In this document: positions 46,981 to 58,362 of the stretch, piece by piece
Numbering within the stretch: the stretch's first letter is position 1
How the letters are laid out: each line of letters begins with the position of its first letter
Position numbers and translations under genes: made by a program
The notes under the pieces: model-generated
Databases searched by the model: none
Told to the model about the DNA's origin: nothing
What the model saw: only the letters and a program-made list of their open reading frames with translations
Assembly (NCBI RefSeq): GCF_022965805.1
Contig: NC_133108.1
Span: 21,109,545 to 21,173,544 of the forward strand
Reading direction: 5' to 3'
Source of the DNA: Primulina eburnea
Lineage: Eukaryota > Streptophyta > Magnoliopsida > Lamiales > Gesneriaceae
DNA: 64,000 nt

Positions 46981-48796
46981 TGTAATATCCAAGCTTGGTG
47001 ATCGGTATGGTTTAGGGTTTCTTATGTTTATTGACTATTTGGGTAAGTTTAAGTATAGTTTTGATGTTAAGGATGACGATTTATGATTTATAGTATTGTT
47101 GATGATAGATGTTGTGTAGTTCGATTGTAGCGTCGTTACGATTAAATTCATGATAATTCGTACGTTGAGCCAATTGGTATGAGGCCAATTGGAGTGGTTA
47201 GATAAGACATAGAGGTATAGCTTTCTTATTTTGAGTTTTGTTCAAATCATTGTGGAAGGTAAGCCAAAAGTGCCCCGAAATGTGTCGTGTGTTTCCACGT
47301 TCCTCCAGTGACACATGTTGGGAGATTTAGCATAACCTTTTACTCAGACCTCAGAATGATCTGAAATTTTGAGCGGTTCAAGAAAATCCATAGAGCTACA
47401 ACTTTGTAGTTTACCATTTTTCCAAATTATGACAGGAAGAGGCGTTTCGGAGGCGATCTTTGGAGAAGCTGTGCGCAGAGTGGAGAGCGCACCCGCGCTC
47501 CAAAAGATGACCGCACCCGCGGTCTACTGTTTCAAATTTTTGGATGAGTTGCCGAAGGCATAGCGCTCCCGCGGTGCATGAGCTAGCGCGCCCGCGGTCT
47601 GTGAACAGTAAAGTCGTGTTTTTTGTGTTTTAAGGTATAAAATAGGTGGAGACTTCATTTTCTCTCATTTTTCCTCATTCTTCTCGGTTTCTTCAGAGCA
47701 AGGAAACTAGGGTTCCTTTTCCTTTCATTTCCTTTCTTTGATTCAAGCATTTTGTTGGATTATTGAAGTGAGATCAAGATAGTTTTGGGTTCAAGGAAGC
47801 TAAGGTAAGCTTTTGGTCTAGTTTATTCTTAGTTTTTGGTGTTGGAGATGATATGCGTTTGTTGATGGTGTTGGTTTATGGATTAATTGATATGGGTTTT
47901 TGATTAATGAGATATTGATGGTATTATATATGGTTTATTGTTGTAGGAATTCAACCAAGGGTTTAGATTGAAGGTGTTCTTGTGGGTTGTAAGTGGAATT
48001 TCATTTCTTGTGCTCACATTGTATTATATGTATGGTGTTTCAATGGTTTTAAAGTGTTATTCCCTTCATTTGATTCATGTTATGTATTGATTCACTTTGT
48101 TGTATATTAGAGGCATTTTATGTCTCAACTATGTCAAAGGGAATACAAGAGGAAAGAATCTTCAACGTGATTGATTTAATGCCAAAGAGAGAGTTCAAAT
48201 GATTTATTGGATTGATAAATACATAACCAGAGTTTGCATGCAATTAGTTGATCAACGACCATAGGCTTATATCCCGACAGAGTTATCGATTTATATCGAT
48301 GGGATACGAGCACCACAGACAGAGATACTATTGATATCAATCCACCAGAGTAAAGAGAAATACCGTCATTATTATGCTATTCATGTTTCAGAGTTCATGT
48401 TTCAGAGTTGATGGTATTTATGATTTCGAAGCCATGTTTTACAGAGTATGATATGTACATTGCTATGTAAGAGTTCCACTTGCTGAGTTTTATACTCATT
48501 TCAGTTATTCATGTGATGCAGATAACAGCGATGGACCGGGACGTTGATTGGAGACAGGGTCATATGCATAAGAGAGGGAAGGAAGAAGAGTATTTTGCTA
48601 GTACTTTAGCATGATCATTAAAATGATGTTTTGTCTTTTGTTGCATCATTTAGTTGATGATGTATATATATACTTTGGGTTTTAAATATTGAAAATGTGT
48701 TTATGTCAAGAGAAGTTTTAAATCATTCCTTCCTATAAGAGTAAATTTTTTTAAATTCCGCTATTATTTTAAGAGATCAGAGCAAGAGGTGTTACA
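46981..48796 (+). repeat. Element E 3' LTR
   Basis: TGTAATATCC to GGTGTTACA, 1816 bp. Uninterrupted copy, so it shows the site where F inserted in the partner (a T-run before CCTCATTCTTCTCGG). GC-rich array at 47486-47600. Confidence 0.93.
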
Positions 48797-48801
48797 AAAA
48801 T

Positions 48802-49514
48802 ACTTTCAAAATAAGAATTAAAGATCTTAAAAAGTTACATAAGCTGGAAAAAACTTGGCCGCGCGTGGCTGCCGGAAGGCCATTCACGCGCCATAATCGT
48901 CGGCGCAAATACCTCACGCACCGCCGTATCTCTCTTTTTCCGGTGGCCGAACTTTCCTAGTGATGTTTCCGACTTTTTGGCCAACTTTAGTAATGTTTAG
49001 AGATATATTCTAATTAATATGAATTTTGTGAACTTATGTAAAATAAACCGAGTTACATTTTGAACAAAAATAATCTGGAAATGATCAGCTATTACTTAAA
49101 AACTCTATTATATAAATATCATTCATAATATATTTTAGGACTTGCTCAAGCAACTCGGATTACTAATCAAGCCTAAAACTGTAAGTTATCAGGTGAGAAA
49201 TTTACTATTCATTCTTCTATTAAAGCCTTTGGCATTTGGCGTGAAAATTTCAATAGCATTTATTTAATGTTCAAATATCATTCCCAATTCATTTCGACTA
49301 CTGATATATTTTCTTTCATATTTATGAACGGATTGATATATCATTAATCAATGGAGTCATGGACAACGGATTTCGGTCCGGAAATTGAGTCTACTGGACA
49401 ACGTGGCTTCGGCCCGGAAAGTGAGTCTAATGAACAATGGGTCAAAAGTCCTAGGTATATGGTTCATCTTATCAACGAACACCGAATATTTTGGTCCAGA
49501 GAATGGTTCACCCG
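48802..49514 (+). repeat. Element D 5' LTR, piece 2
   Basis: LTR sequence between the E and G insertions. No ORF. A local GC-rich patch lies near 48855-48960. Two copies of a CGG-CCGGAAA-TGAGTCTA segment (49370-49435) form a short repeat. Ends ACCCG (49510-49514), the left duplication of G. Confidence 0.75.
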
Positions 49515-50149
49515 TGTGGGGACCCGGACGCTAATCAAGTTCTTAATCATCGTTGGGACTAATTAATCAATTATAAAACAGGGTCTAAATTTTTTTTTTT
49601 TTAAAATACAAAGCGGAAACGTAATGTAATTTACTCAAATTACATATTAAACATGAATATACATCTCAGTATAAAAGTACAAGTCCTGTACAACACACAT
49701 TTATTCAACTAGGGTTTAACAGCTAATATCAAGTGTCTAACCCTATTTCTAAACCAAGTCCGGAATCACCACGCTATCTGTCTTCTCTCATCCTCTTCTT
49801 GACCCTGAACATGTCCCACCTGTTGTCATGCACACATACAAAACAAGACAACAGCCGGATAACTCCGGTGAGATATAAATATCCCAGTATAAACAATGTA
49901 AACATGCAATCATATAAAAACATATATAATCAGCATATAAGCAATAATCATAACATGTATCAAATCAGAACATGAAGCAATATCAAGAATAACTCTTATT
50001 CTAAACATGTACCATCATCAGGAACATAATCAACATCAAATAATATAAATCAATATCAAGCAATGAATCACACTCAGACTCAAACTCAACTCAAACAACG
50101 CGTCGTCTCCGACTCGACTCAACTCTAACCTAGGGATCCCGATGTCTGG

Positions 50150-50350
50150 GCGAAACAGCCACAGAATTGACGAATCAGTCAAGATTTAAGCGAATCAGCC
50201 AATAGCTAGGCGAAACAGCCGATAGCTAGACGAATCAGTCAATAAATAGACGAATCAGTCAATAAATAAGCGAATCAGCCAATAGCTAGGCGAAACAGCC
50301 GATAGCTAGACGAATCAGTCGGTGACTAGGCAACTCAGCCAATGACTAAA
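50150..50350. repeat. Minisatellite in solo LTR G, inverse of the F array
   Basis: Tandem units of CGAATCAGTCAATAAATAGA and variants with CGAAACAGCC. Reverse complement of the CTGATTCG units in F. Confidence 0.82.
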
Positions 50351-50794
50351 CAATTCAGCAGTCAATACATGCAGTTGATATAAATCAATAGACTACAAAC
50401 ATCAATCTCAACAATTACAAATATCAATGTAATAACTAAGTATGTGATTTAGGGAGACTCGAGTCAAACCTTACTCGAGTTGTGCAATCCCAACACAACA
50501 TTAATTTATACCTTTCTTTCTGATACCCTGGCTCTGTCGAAGTCTCGAACCTCAGGCCTGTCAATAACTCCATGTCCAGTTGTAGCCTACGTTGATAGGA
50601 ACATAGTACCGAAGTCGGATTCAAAATCTGACGGACGGATTTCTCACAAAAGGCGTAAGGATTTTCACCTTTTCTCTGAAGCCTTTCCTCGATTCCTCTC
50701 GTTCTCATTCTTTGAAAAATTCGTGCATGTATATATATATACATATACATCTCAAACATGCATGAAGGCAAATGGCACATCCCGCGTGCACCAC

Positions 50795-51036
50795 GTCTCG
50801 CGCATATGCGCGACTACCTTCGCGCATATGCGCGAGACATTCTGCCTCGGCCCTTCGCTTCTCGGCACCCTCGCGCATGTGCGCCGCTTCCTGCCGCGCA
50901 TGTGCGCGAACTCTACTGGACCTGTCGCGCATGTGCGCGCGCATCTTCGCGCATATGCGCCAAGTGTTCTGATTTGCACCATGGCTCCTGCCCTGCTCGC
51001 GCATATGCGCGCCAATCTTCGCGCATATGCGCGAGA
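50795..51036. repeat. GC-rich palindromic array, CGCGCATATGCGCG type, in G
   Basis: About eight copies of CGCGCATATGCGCG or CGCGCATGTGCGCG variants. On the minus strand the array lies just upstream of a TATATATATA run near 50731-50742. Confidence 0.85.
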
Positions 51037-51169
51037 CCTTCGGCTCTCGCACTCACGATTTCACCAACAGACTTTTAATTCGTGTCCTGGTTAGCCCTTT
51101 AATAATCGTCTTGATTAAAAATCAATAATCGTAATTGACACGATATTAAATCTCGGGCATTACAACCCG

Positions 51170-51723
51170 GCTCCTAAAAATGATCTTCTAAGTGCTCAAT
51201 TAGAGCCACCAATGTTAATTTATGAAATTTTCATTTATATATTATTCTTAGTAATTTTAACATTTCATAGCATTCATGACATCTAATTTGTTATGCTTAT
51301 TACTTCATGCATAATTATTATGAAGCGCAATTTTAACTTATTTAAAAGCTATATACTAATTTAAACTCACTAAGTTCTCAAAGACTTAACCCCCTGTTCT
51401 TTTCGTCTATTGTAATTTCCAGACACAAGAACCCCAGAATTGGAACAGGAGGAAAATAACTGAAGCTGAAATAAGAGCATTTGAAAGTTCTGATGATCTG
51501 TTTATAAATAAACATTAAACTTCCACTGTAAAATAATTGAACATATTTGAAATAAGAATGTAAATATTTGTCTTTTAATAATAGTAGAAAATGTTTAAAT
51601 TTTTATCTACAATATTTTTTTTCTAATGGTAAAAATTAAAGATAGCAGTTCAATAAAGAAATATTGTAGAAAATGTAGCACTTAGTAAGGGAATAATTAT
51701 GAATTCCTAAATTGGACGCCACA
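51170..51723 (+). repeat. Element D 5' LTR, piece 3 (end)
   Basis: AT-rich LTR end, terminating GGACGCCACA at 51723. PBS TGGTATCAGAGC at 51728-51739 follows after four bases. Confidence 0.8.
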
Positions 51724-51727
51724 GAAA

Positions 51728-51739
51728 TGGTATCAGAGC
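51728..51739 (+). other. Element D primer-binding site (tRNA-Met)
   Basis: TGGTATCAGAGC four bases after the LTR terminus. Fixes the 5' LTR end. Confidence 0.88.
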
Positions 51740-51900
51740 CAGGCTTCTTAGAGTAGAGACAGGAGCCTAAGGTTTATTATAATGTCATACATTAATCTTT
51801 ATGTTTTTCCTCACAATTGAAATGTCTCCTTTTAGGATGACGGAGTCTAGTGGGACATCAAGAAAAAACTTAAAATTTTCATGGATTTATTGAAGAACGG

Positions 51901-52584
51901 ATGAGAGCTGATAATCTAGCATATCAGGGAGATTTGGGTCATGTACTATATGAAAGAGACTGTACCCTTATATATTTACTATACATGCATGAATCCTATG
52001 ACCGAGGTTTAATTAGCTTCTTAAAAGGAGTATCACACCCTTCAACCCACATTGATCACTTAATCATGCATGGGCGTGAACTGGTATATCAATCTATCCA
52101 AGGAATGGAACCTGGTGTTATCGACCCATCTTGCACAAATCAAGCTAATCAGACCGCAGCTCCTCCCATCACTAACACATTTGAAACCGGAGGTAGTAGC
52201 TTGACTAAAAATATTCCACAGTATGTACCAGCCTCTTTTGTAGAATATCCTGGAGTCATGAACACAACAATAGATCAAAACCCTTTTATGATAAAAGATC
52301 ATCTGTTGAAGTCACCGGAATTTGAATTTCTTCCTGATCTCATATGGGAAAACTTTGGAGTAGATGAACTTGTTCCAATGACTATCATGCCTGAAAGTGA
52401 AAATGTTAATGAGTTTAGTTATGAACAGGAGCTAGTTTAACCATATACATCACTGTCGAATACGGATCAAAATGTTACCATGGGAACCACATGCACAAAT
52501 GAAGGAACGAGTCACATAACTTTTATAGATCTCTCAGACGACGAATATGAAGACAATGACTATTTTGCACTAGTATATAACTAG
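51901..52584 (+). pseudogene. Element D extra ORF before gag (unknown product, one stop)
   Basis: A reading frame of 227 codons between PBS and gag, with one TAA at codon 180 (52438-52440) after which the frame stays open for 47 more codons to a TAG (52582-52584). It is not gag: no zinc knuckle, and gag follows at 52818. The N-terminal part (about 1-70) is mixed hydrophobic and charged (GDLGHVLYERDC, YDRGLISFLKGV). The middle is Ser/Thr/Pro/Asn-rich and the C-terminus is acidic (FIDLSDDEYEDNDYF). I do not recognise the family. In phase it opens at 51874, so the original start may lie upstream of a frameshift; an ATG at 51840 in another frame reads MTESSGTSRKN. The FIDLSDDE core resembles a SUMO-interaction motif, on sequence form alone. 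Confidence 0.6.
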
Positions 52585-52817
52585 TATTAATAATCATCAT
52601 ATTTTGTAGGTATGATGATTATCAAGGTCATCAATTTTTGTAGTCATGATGACCACGTTTGCTAGTTCTGTTTTTATTATGCTTGGGTATTGTAAATATT
52701 TGAAACATGTCTTGTTTATAAATAAAACTGACTGCTTACCCTATGACATAACTATGTACATTTATGATATATATATATAGTGCAACATATTTCATATTTT
52801 ATATTTATGTGTTTAGA
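52585..52817 (+). other. Spacer between the extra ORF and gag of D
   Basis: AT-rich, no ORF. Contains two related stretches (AGGTATGATGATTATCAAGG, TAGTCATGATGACCACG) and a short TA run near 52769. Confidence 0.5.
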
Positions 52818-53838
52818 ATGACGTCTTCACAAAATAGTACTCAAGCCAGAATCAGACAAGAAATTCCTTCTCATGATGACCACAACTCGGCAACTGGTGG
52901 AAATTCCAGAAGCGCTCAACACAATCCCCCCAAAAGAACAAAACGTACAAAATATGATTCAAATAATGCATCAGTTTGTACATTTTTGTCAACAAAATCC
53001 ACCACGACCTAATGATCAAGCTCAAGAACATCACATTGAGGCAAATGATCGAGCTCTTGAAAGATTTTTGTGATTCAAACTGCCAAAGTTTGAAAGCAAA
53101 CTATTTGCGTATCAAGCAGAATCTTGGCTAAGAAAAATCAACAAAATATTCTCTATTCTCAATTATTCTGAAGAACAAAAGGTGAATTTTTCCACTTACT
53201 TATTTGAAGAAGCAGCTCACAACTGGTGACGTACGGTGGAACATAAGTGGACAAAGAATCACACCCCAAAAATGTGGGATAATTTTCTGCAAGAATTCGA
53301 AGTTAAATATATAACTCAAGTCATATTAAATACCTGAGAATGTGAATTTATGGATTTCGTCCAAGGTGACATGACCGTAGCTCAATATGAGGCAGAATTC
53401 CACCGTCTTATACATTATGCACTACACTACATGGAAGATGAGGTAAGAAAAAGAAAAAAATTTGTTCAAGTATTAAATCTAGATATTCGTTGGGCAACAT
53501 TGTCCACAGAAGTTGCCAGTTATGTTTCTGCTGTCAATCAATCTCTACGAGTAGAAGAAGACATCAAGGTACTTGTTAGAAAAGAGGAAGAAGAAAAGAA
53601 AATCAGGAAGTCCAACCTTTTTCAAGATTACAATCGGAAAAGAAAATTTGAAAAAATAACACAACCAGTCAGTCAAGGAGAAGCTGTCAAAAGAAAAGTT
53701 TCAAGAAACAACAGTAAAAAGTGTGGATATTGCGGATTACCAAATCATGAAGAAGAAAAGTGCTGGAGAAAAGTGGGAATTTTCTTATTTGCGGAAGTGA
53801 GCAACAGCGTATTCAAGATTGTCCAAAACAAACGTTGA
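52818..53838 (+). pseudogene. Element D gag (broken)
   Basis: Starts MTSSQNSTQARIRQ; a frameshift near 52880 moves the frame to LVEIPEALNTIPP and ALERFL. The gag core (PKFESKLFAYQAESWLRKI, EEQKVNFSTYLFEEAAHNW) follows with stops, including TGA in place of the second Trp of HNWW. The open part 53350-53838 encodes EYEAEFHRL-like gag sequence, a basic linker and one zinc knuckle (CGYCGLPNHEEEKC). The gag type differs from M and C. Nonfunctional. Confidence 0.82.
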
Positions 53839-56800
53839 AGACTCAACCCACAACAAAGCCAAAGATACCCGCTCGAGCCTAAGCCCTCCTAGGAAACAAA
53901 GATTAGGAAATTGACCCCACTGCAGTCGTAGAAGGTATTGTTATCATATTATCCAGTTCTGCAAAAACTTTATTTGATCCAGGAGCTAGTTATTCTTTTA
54001 TCTCAAAAGTTTTTGTACTTAAAGTACCACTGTTATTTGAGCAGCTACAATATAGCTTCGAAATTAGCTCACCTTTAGGCACAACAATGATTACTGTCAT
54101 CATTTACAAAAATTGTCCCTTAAACTTCCAACAAAAAGAATATCTAGCAGATTTGATTGAATTACCTATCTAGAACTATGATATTATTCTTGGAATGGAC
54201 TGGTTATTTAGACACCAAGCCCAGCTCAATTGCTACACAAAAGAACTTTATCTTCAAACTTCTCATCCAATCAATTCCAAAGCTAACCATACCATGGGAA
54301 TAGTATCAACAGCAGAAGCTAAGGCTATGCTAAAAGACAACGAACAAGGATTTCTAGCTTATTTGATAAATAGGCCAAAGGATCAACTCAAGATCTCAGA
54401 AATCTCAGTTGTACAAGAATTTCCAGAGTTTTTTCTTGAAAAGATCAATACTTTACCTCCTCAGAGAGACGTAGAATTTTCCATTGATCTAATACCTGGA
54501 GCACAACCCATATCTAAAACTCCATACCGAATGGCACCTTCAAACTTAAAAGAATTTAAACTTAAATTACAAGAGCTCATGGATAAGAAATACGTCCGGC
54601 CTAGTACATCTCCATGGGGTGCTCCTATATTATTTGTCTAAAAGAAATATGGAACTCTGAGGATGTGGATTGATTATAGAGAACTTAACAATGTTACCAT
54701 CAAAAAACAAATATCCTCTACCGCATATCTAAGAATTATTTGATGTCTTACCAGGGTCTCAAGTATATTCAAAACTTGATTTGCGACAAGGATATTACCA
54801 ATTGAGAAATAAGAAGGATGACATCTCCAAAACATCTTTTAATACCCGTTATGGACAGTATGAGTTTGTGGTAATGCCATACGGATTAACGAATGCTCCT
54901 GCAGCTTTCATGGATACGATGCATCGAATATTCAACCATTCTTGGACAAATTTGTTGTCATATTCATAGATGACATTTTGATATTTTCAAGAAGTCATGA
55001 GGAACATTCTCAACATCTATGATTGATTCTCAAAATATTGAAAGAACATCAATTGTACGCCAAATTAAGTAAGTGTGAATTTTGGCTTGAAAAAGTGTCA
55101 TTTCTTGGCCACTTTATCTCTAAGAAAGGACTGGAAGTAGATCCTGAAAAAATAGAAGCCATATCTCGCTGGAAACAACCAATCAACATCACAGAAATTA
55201 GAAGTTTTCTCGGCTTAGCAGGATACTACCGAAGATTCATTAAAGATTTTATGAAAAAAATTTTCCCCCGACACAGCTAACTCGCAAAGACAACCCTTTC
55301 TTGTGGAATGATGAATGTGTGAAAATTTTTTGCAAATTAAAAGAAATGCTTACTAGTGCACATGTATTAGCTTTACCAGAAGGGGCAGAAGAATTTGTGG
55401 TTTACACAGATGCATCAAAAGAAGGCTTTGGATGTATATTAATGCAAAATGATAAAGTTATTGCATATGAATCTAGAAAATTAAAGAATCACGAGTTAAA
55501 TTACCCACTCATGATCTGGAATTAGGAGCAATATTGTTTTCATTAGCAAAATGGAGACACTACTTGTACGGGTCCACTTTTGATATTTATACAGACCACA
55601 AAAGCTTGAAGTATTTATTTACTCAAAAAAAGAGCTGAACATGAGGCAAAGAAGATGGATTGAATTTTTGGAAGATTACGATTGTTCCATTCTTTATCAA
55701 TCAGGTAAAGCTAATGTAGTGGCTGATGCTTTAAGTAGAAATATTAGTATGGCTTGTTTGGAAATTAAAGAAGAAAGAGAATGGGAACGCATCCATTCAT
55801 GTGGGCACTTGGCCGGATTGAGAATCGAACCTGAATTTCATACAAGAATTAAGCAAAATCAAGAATTGGGCCAAGAAGTTTCAAAATTCCGTACTGAAAA
55901 AAATTCGTCACCAATTCCCAAGGAATACTTTTCTACCATGACTGTATTTGTGTGCCTAGCTCAATGAGAAAGGAAATAATGGAAAAATCACATCAGTCTC
56001 GGATCAGCATACATCAAAGAGGATCCAAGATGTACCAAGAGATTAAAAAACACTTTTGGTGGAAAGGAATGAAATGAGATATCGCAGATTTCATTTCACA
56101 ATGTCTATCTTGCCAAATGATAAAGGCTGAACATCAAAGACCAACAGGTCTTTTGCAACAACTTCCTATACCAGAATGGAAAAGGGATCAAATAACTATG
56201 GACTTTGTGACTAGATTACCCCAGCTCACTGGAGGTTTTAATAGCATATGGGTGATCGTTGATCGCTTAACCAAGTCAGCACATTTCATACCCATAAGTC
56301 ACAAATATGAGGTGGAAAAACTGGCTGAAGTCTATCAGAATGAAATTATACGGTTACATGGTATCCCCAATACCATAGTATCTGATAGAGATCCAAGGTT
56401 ATGGAAAAAAATTCAGGAATGCCTTGGTACCAAATTAAATTTCAGAACAGCAGCACACCCGCAAACTGATGGTCAGTCTGAACGAACCATTCAAATATTG
56501 GAAGACATGCTTCGCGCATGTGTGCTGGATTTTGGGGCAAACTGGGGAAAACATTTGCCTCTAATTGAATTTTCATACAACAATATTTATCGATCCTCAA
56601 TAAAAATGGCACCATATGAAGCATTATATTGAAGAAAATGTCGCTCTCCTCTTAACTGGGATATGGATGAATGTAGAGGCACAATGAATGGACACGAGCG
56701 AGCAATCAGGCCTGACATTATACAAGAAGCTATCGACAAAATACAACTTATCAGGCAAAGAATAAAAACAGCTCAAAGTCGACAGAAGAATTATGCAGAT

Positions 56801-57247
56801 AAGAGGCGGAAAGATTTGAAATTTGAAGTCGGAGATTACATATTACTAAAAGTATCACCAAGAAAAGGAATCAAGCGTACTAGAAAGAAACGAAAGTTAC
56901 ATCCTCGATTTGTTGGTCCCTTCGAAATGATAGAACGAATAGGCACAGTGGCTTATTTTCTATCTCTACCTGAAAATATCTCTGGTATACATAACGTATT
57001 CCACGTATCACAATTAAGGCAATTCAAAGTAGACTCATCCCAATTGATTGACCACCAACAGATAGATCTGCAAGAAAATCTAACATATGAAGAACAAACT
57101 ATGAAAATTTTGGACCAAAGAATAAAGGAACTTCGTGGTCGACCAATTCAGTTGATAAAAGTCTCATAAAAAAACCACAACATTGAAGAAGCAACGTGGG
57201 AAACCGAGAAAGATATGAGATATCAATATCCGCATTTATTCCAATAA
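53839..57247 (+). pseudogene. Element D protease, RT, RNase H, integrase and chromodomain (broken)
   Basis: The protease active-site region reads LFDPGASYSFIS near 53972-54006 (DPG where DTG or DSG is usual). RT begins within 54195-54641 and is broken by TAA in the FVKKKDG motif. RQGYYQL, then [20 protein letters not shown], then a frameshift before IDDILIFS. RNase H is recognisable at 55301-55740 ([23 protein letters not shown]). Integrase 55980-57170 has its zinc-binding region partly stopped (GMK followed by TGA), MDFVTRLP and VSDRDPR with a short deletion, [11 protein letters not shown] and a chromodomain (ILDQRIKEL, then [11 protein letters not shown] after a TAA). Terminal TAA 57245-57247. 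Many lesions; an old copy. Confidence 0.87.
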
Positions 57248-57252
57248 CACTT

Positions 57253-57271
57253 AAATCTGGGGACCAGATTT
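57253..57271 (+). promoter_or_regulatory. Element D pre-PPT hairpin (different stem, same apex)
   Basis: AAATCTGGGGACCAGATTT: perfect 8-bp stem AAATCTGG/CCAGATTT with loop GGA, five bases after the stop codon, 16 nt before the LTR. PPT at 57274-57287 (AAAAGGAGAGATAT). Confidence 0.72.
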
Positions 57272-57287
57272 TTAAAAGGAGAGATAT

Positions 57288-57714
57288 TGGGACACCCTAA
57301 ACACAAATGTACATAAATAAATTTTAAAGTTTATTAGTATAAGTAAATTTTATTATTTTCATTTTAGAATTTTTACCACATTATTTTTCGGTACAAATTT
57401 TAGTTGTCCAAAGTATCCAGAAATACATTAAAATACATCACAATACACTTACAAATTCATCAAGTACTATGAGGTTCTCATTCCAAGATCCAATACCCAA
57501 AATATAATTAAATATTATAATTAAGCTCAGCATATATGTTAAGTAATTAAGTACAATAATCATTAGGTTCAATGAAGAAAATTTATAATTAGTTTCAATT
57601 CATAGGTTTAATGTAATATAATAATTAAGATTCAAAATATATAATAATATAAAGTTTGGATAAATATTAACCTTTTCATTTAATAAATAAAACAATAGAT
57701 ATGGATAAACATGG
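57288..57714 (+). repeat. Element D 3' LTR, first part
   Basis: TGGGACACCCTAAACAC, aligning with 32042-32470. Cut by element H after ACATGG. The same place in the 5' LTR reads ACATGGAATCC. Confidence 0.87.
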
Positions 57715-57882
57715 TGTAAGGCCCGAGAATTTGATTATCGTAATCTGAAATGATTTGAGTATAATTACTGTAATCTGAGATTCATCTGAAATGATGTATT
57801 GATTAATCAAGGTAATTATAGACAGGACGGAGTGGACCGGGAAAGACGAGAAAAGACGTGAATTAGGTGCGAGGGAGATGCC

Positions 57883-58220
57883 ATGCGCGCACATGTGCAA
57901 TCTAGTGCGCACACATGCGCGGTGTCGTCTGCCGACACCGCGCATATGCGCGGCGTGAGGGCGCGCATATGTGCGAAGTGTACAGTAGCCTAGTGGAGTG
58001 CTCGGTGCATATGCGCGACGTGAATGGCGCATATGCGCGAGCAGGACAGAGAGTACGGCGCACATGCGCGGCAAAATGGGCGCATATGCGCGAGGGAAGG
58101 CACGAGACAGTAGGTCTCGCGCATATGCGCAACTTGTGTTCGCGCATATGCGCGACCGGGCCGGTGGCATGGATAAGACTCCCGGTGCATATGCGCGGAA
58201 TTGTGCGCGCATATGCACCA
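57883..58220. repeat. GC-rich palindromic array, CGCATATGCG type, in H
   Basis: About a dozen copies of CGCATATGCGCG and variants (CACATGCGCG, TGCATATGCG), the longest such array in the window, directly upstream of the TA tract. Confidence 0.85.
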
Positions 58221-58265
58221 GTCATGCAGAACAAGAACAAGCCATTTGGCCTCACCGTGCGACGT

Positions 58266-58278
58266 GTATATATATATA

Positions 58279-58360
<82 letters not shown>
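58266..58360. repeat. (TA)n microsatellite in H LTR
   Basis: Almost pure TA with a single TTTA interruption near 58281, at the TATA position of the LTR. Confidence 0.92.

Positions 58361-58362
<2 letters not shown>

Larger units (their letters stand above)
32989..48796 (+). mobile_element. Element E: Ty3/gypsy retrotransposon (C family), split by F
   Basis: 5' LTR 32989-33670 plus 41208-42386, internal 42387-46980, 3' LTR 46981-48796. Perfect target duplication AAAAT (32984-32988, 48797-48801). LTR termini TGTAATATCC and GGTGTTACA. Protein is closely similar to that of C but carries several stops and frameshifts. Confidence 0.93.
49515..51164 (-). mobile_element. Solo LTR G (gypsy, minus strand)
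   Basis: TGTGGGGACCCGG to CTCGGGCATTACA with perfect target duplications ACCCG (49510-49514, 51165-51169). 1650 bp, no internal region. Combines an F-type minisatellite (50150-50350, inverted) with a CGCATATGCG-type GC array (50795-51036), unlike F, which has the ACCCGCGG type. Confidence 0.93.
32042..57714 (+). mobile_element. Element D: old Ty3/gypsy retrotransposon, broken by E, G and H
   Basis: D proper is the 5' LTR in three pieces (32042-32988, 48802-49514, 51170-51723), the internal region 51724-57287 and the first part of the 3' LTR (57288-57714). The LTR copies are readily alignable but diverged. The left target base run is CCATT; the right end lies outside the window. Its proteins are chromovirus-like but distant from all others here. 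It has an extra ORF before gag. Confidence 0.88.

Noticed and set aside
50436..51094. Overlapping ORFs up to 204 aa in solo LTR G
   Set aside because: They fall in the LTR promoter array and leader and repeat Arg-Ala-Tyr-like peptides from the CGCATATGCG motif. No homology to known proteins recognised.
57883..58220. Short palindromic repeats with spacers, resembling a CRISPR array
   Set aside because: Spacing and repeat sequence are irregular, there are no cas genes, and the array lies in a plant LTR next to the TATA region.
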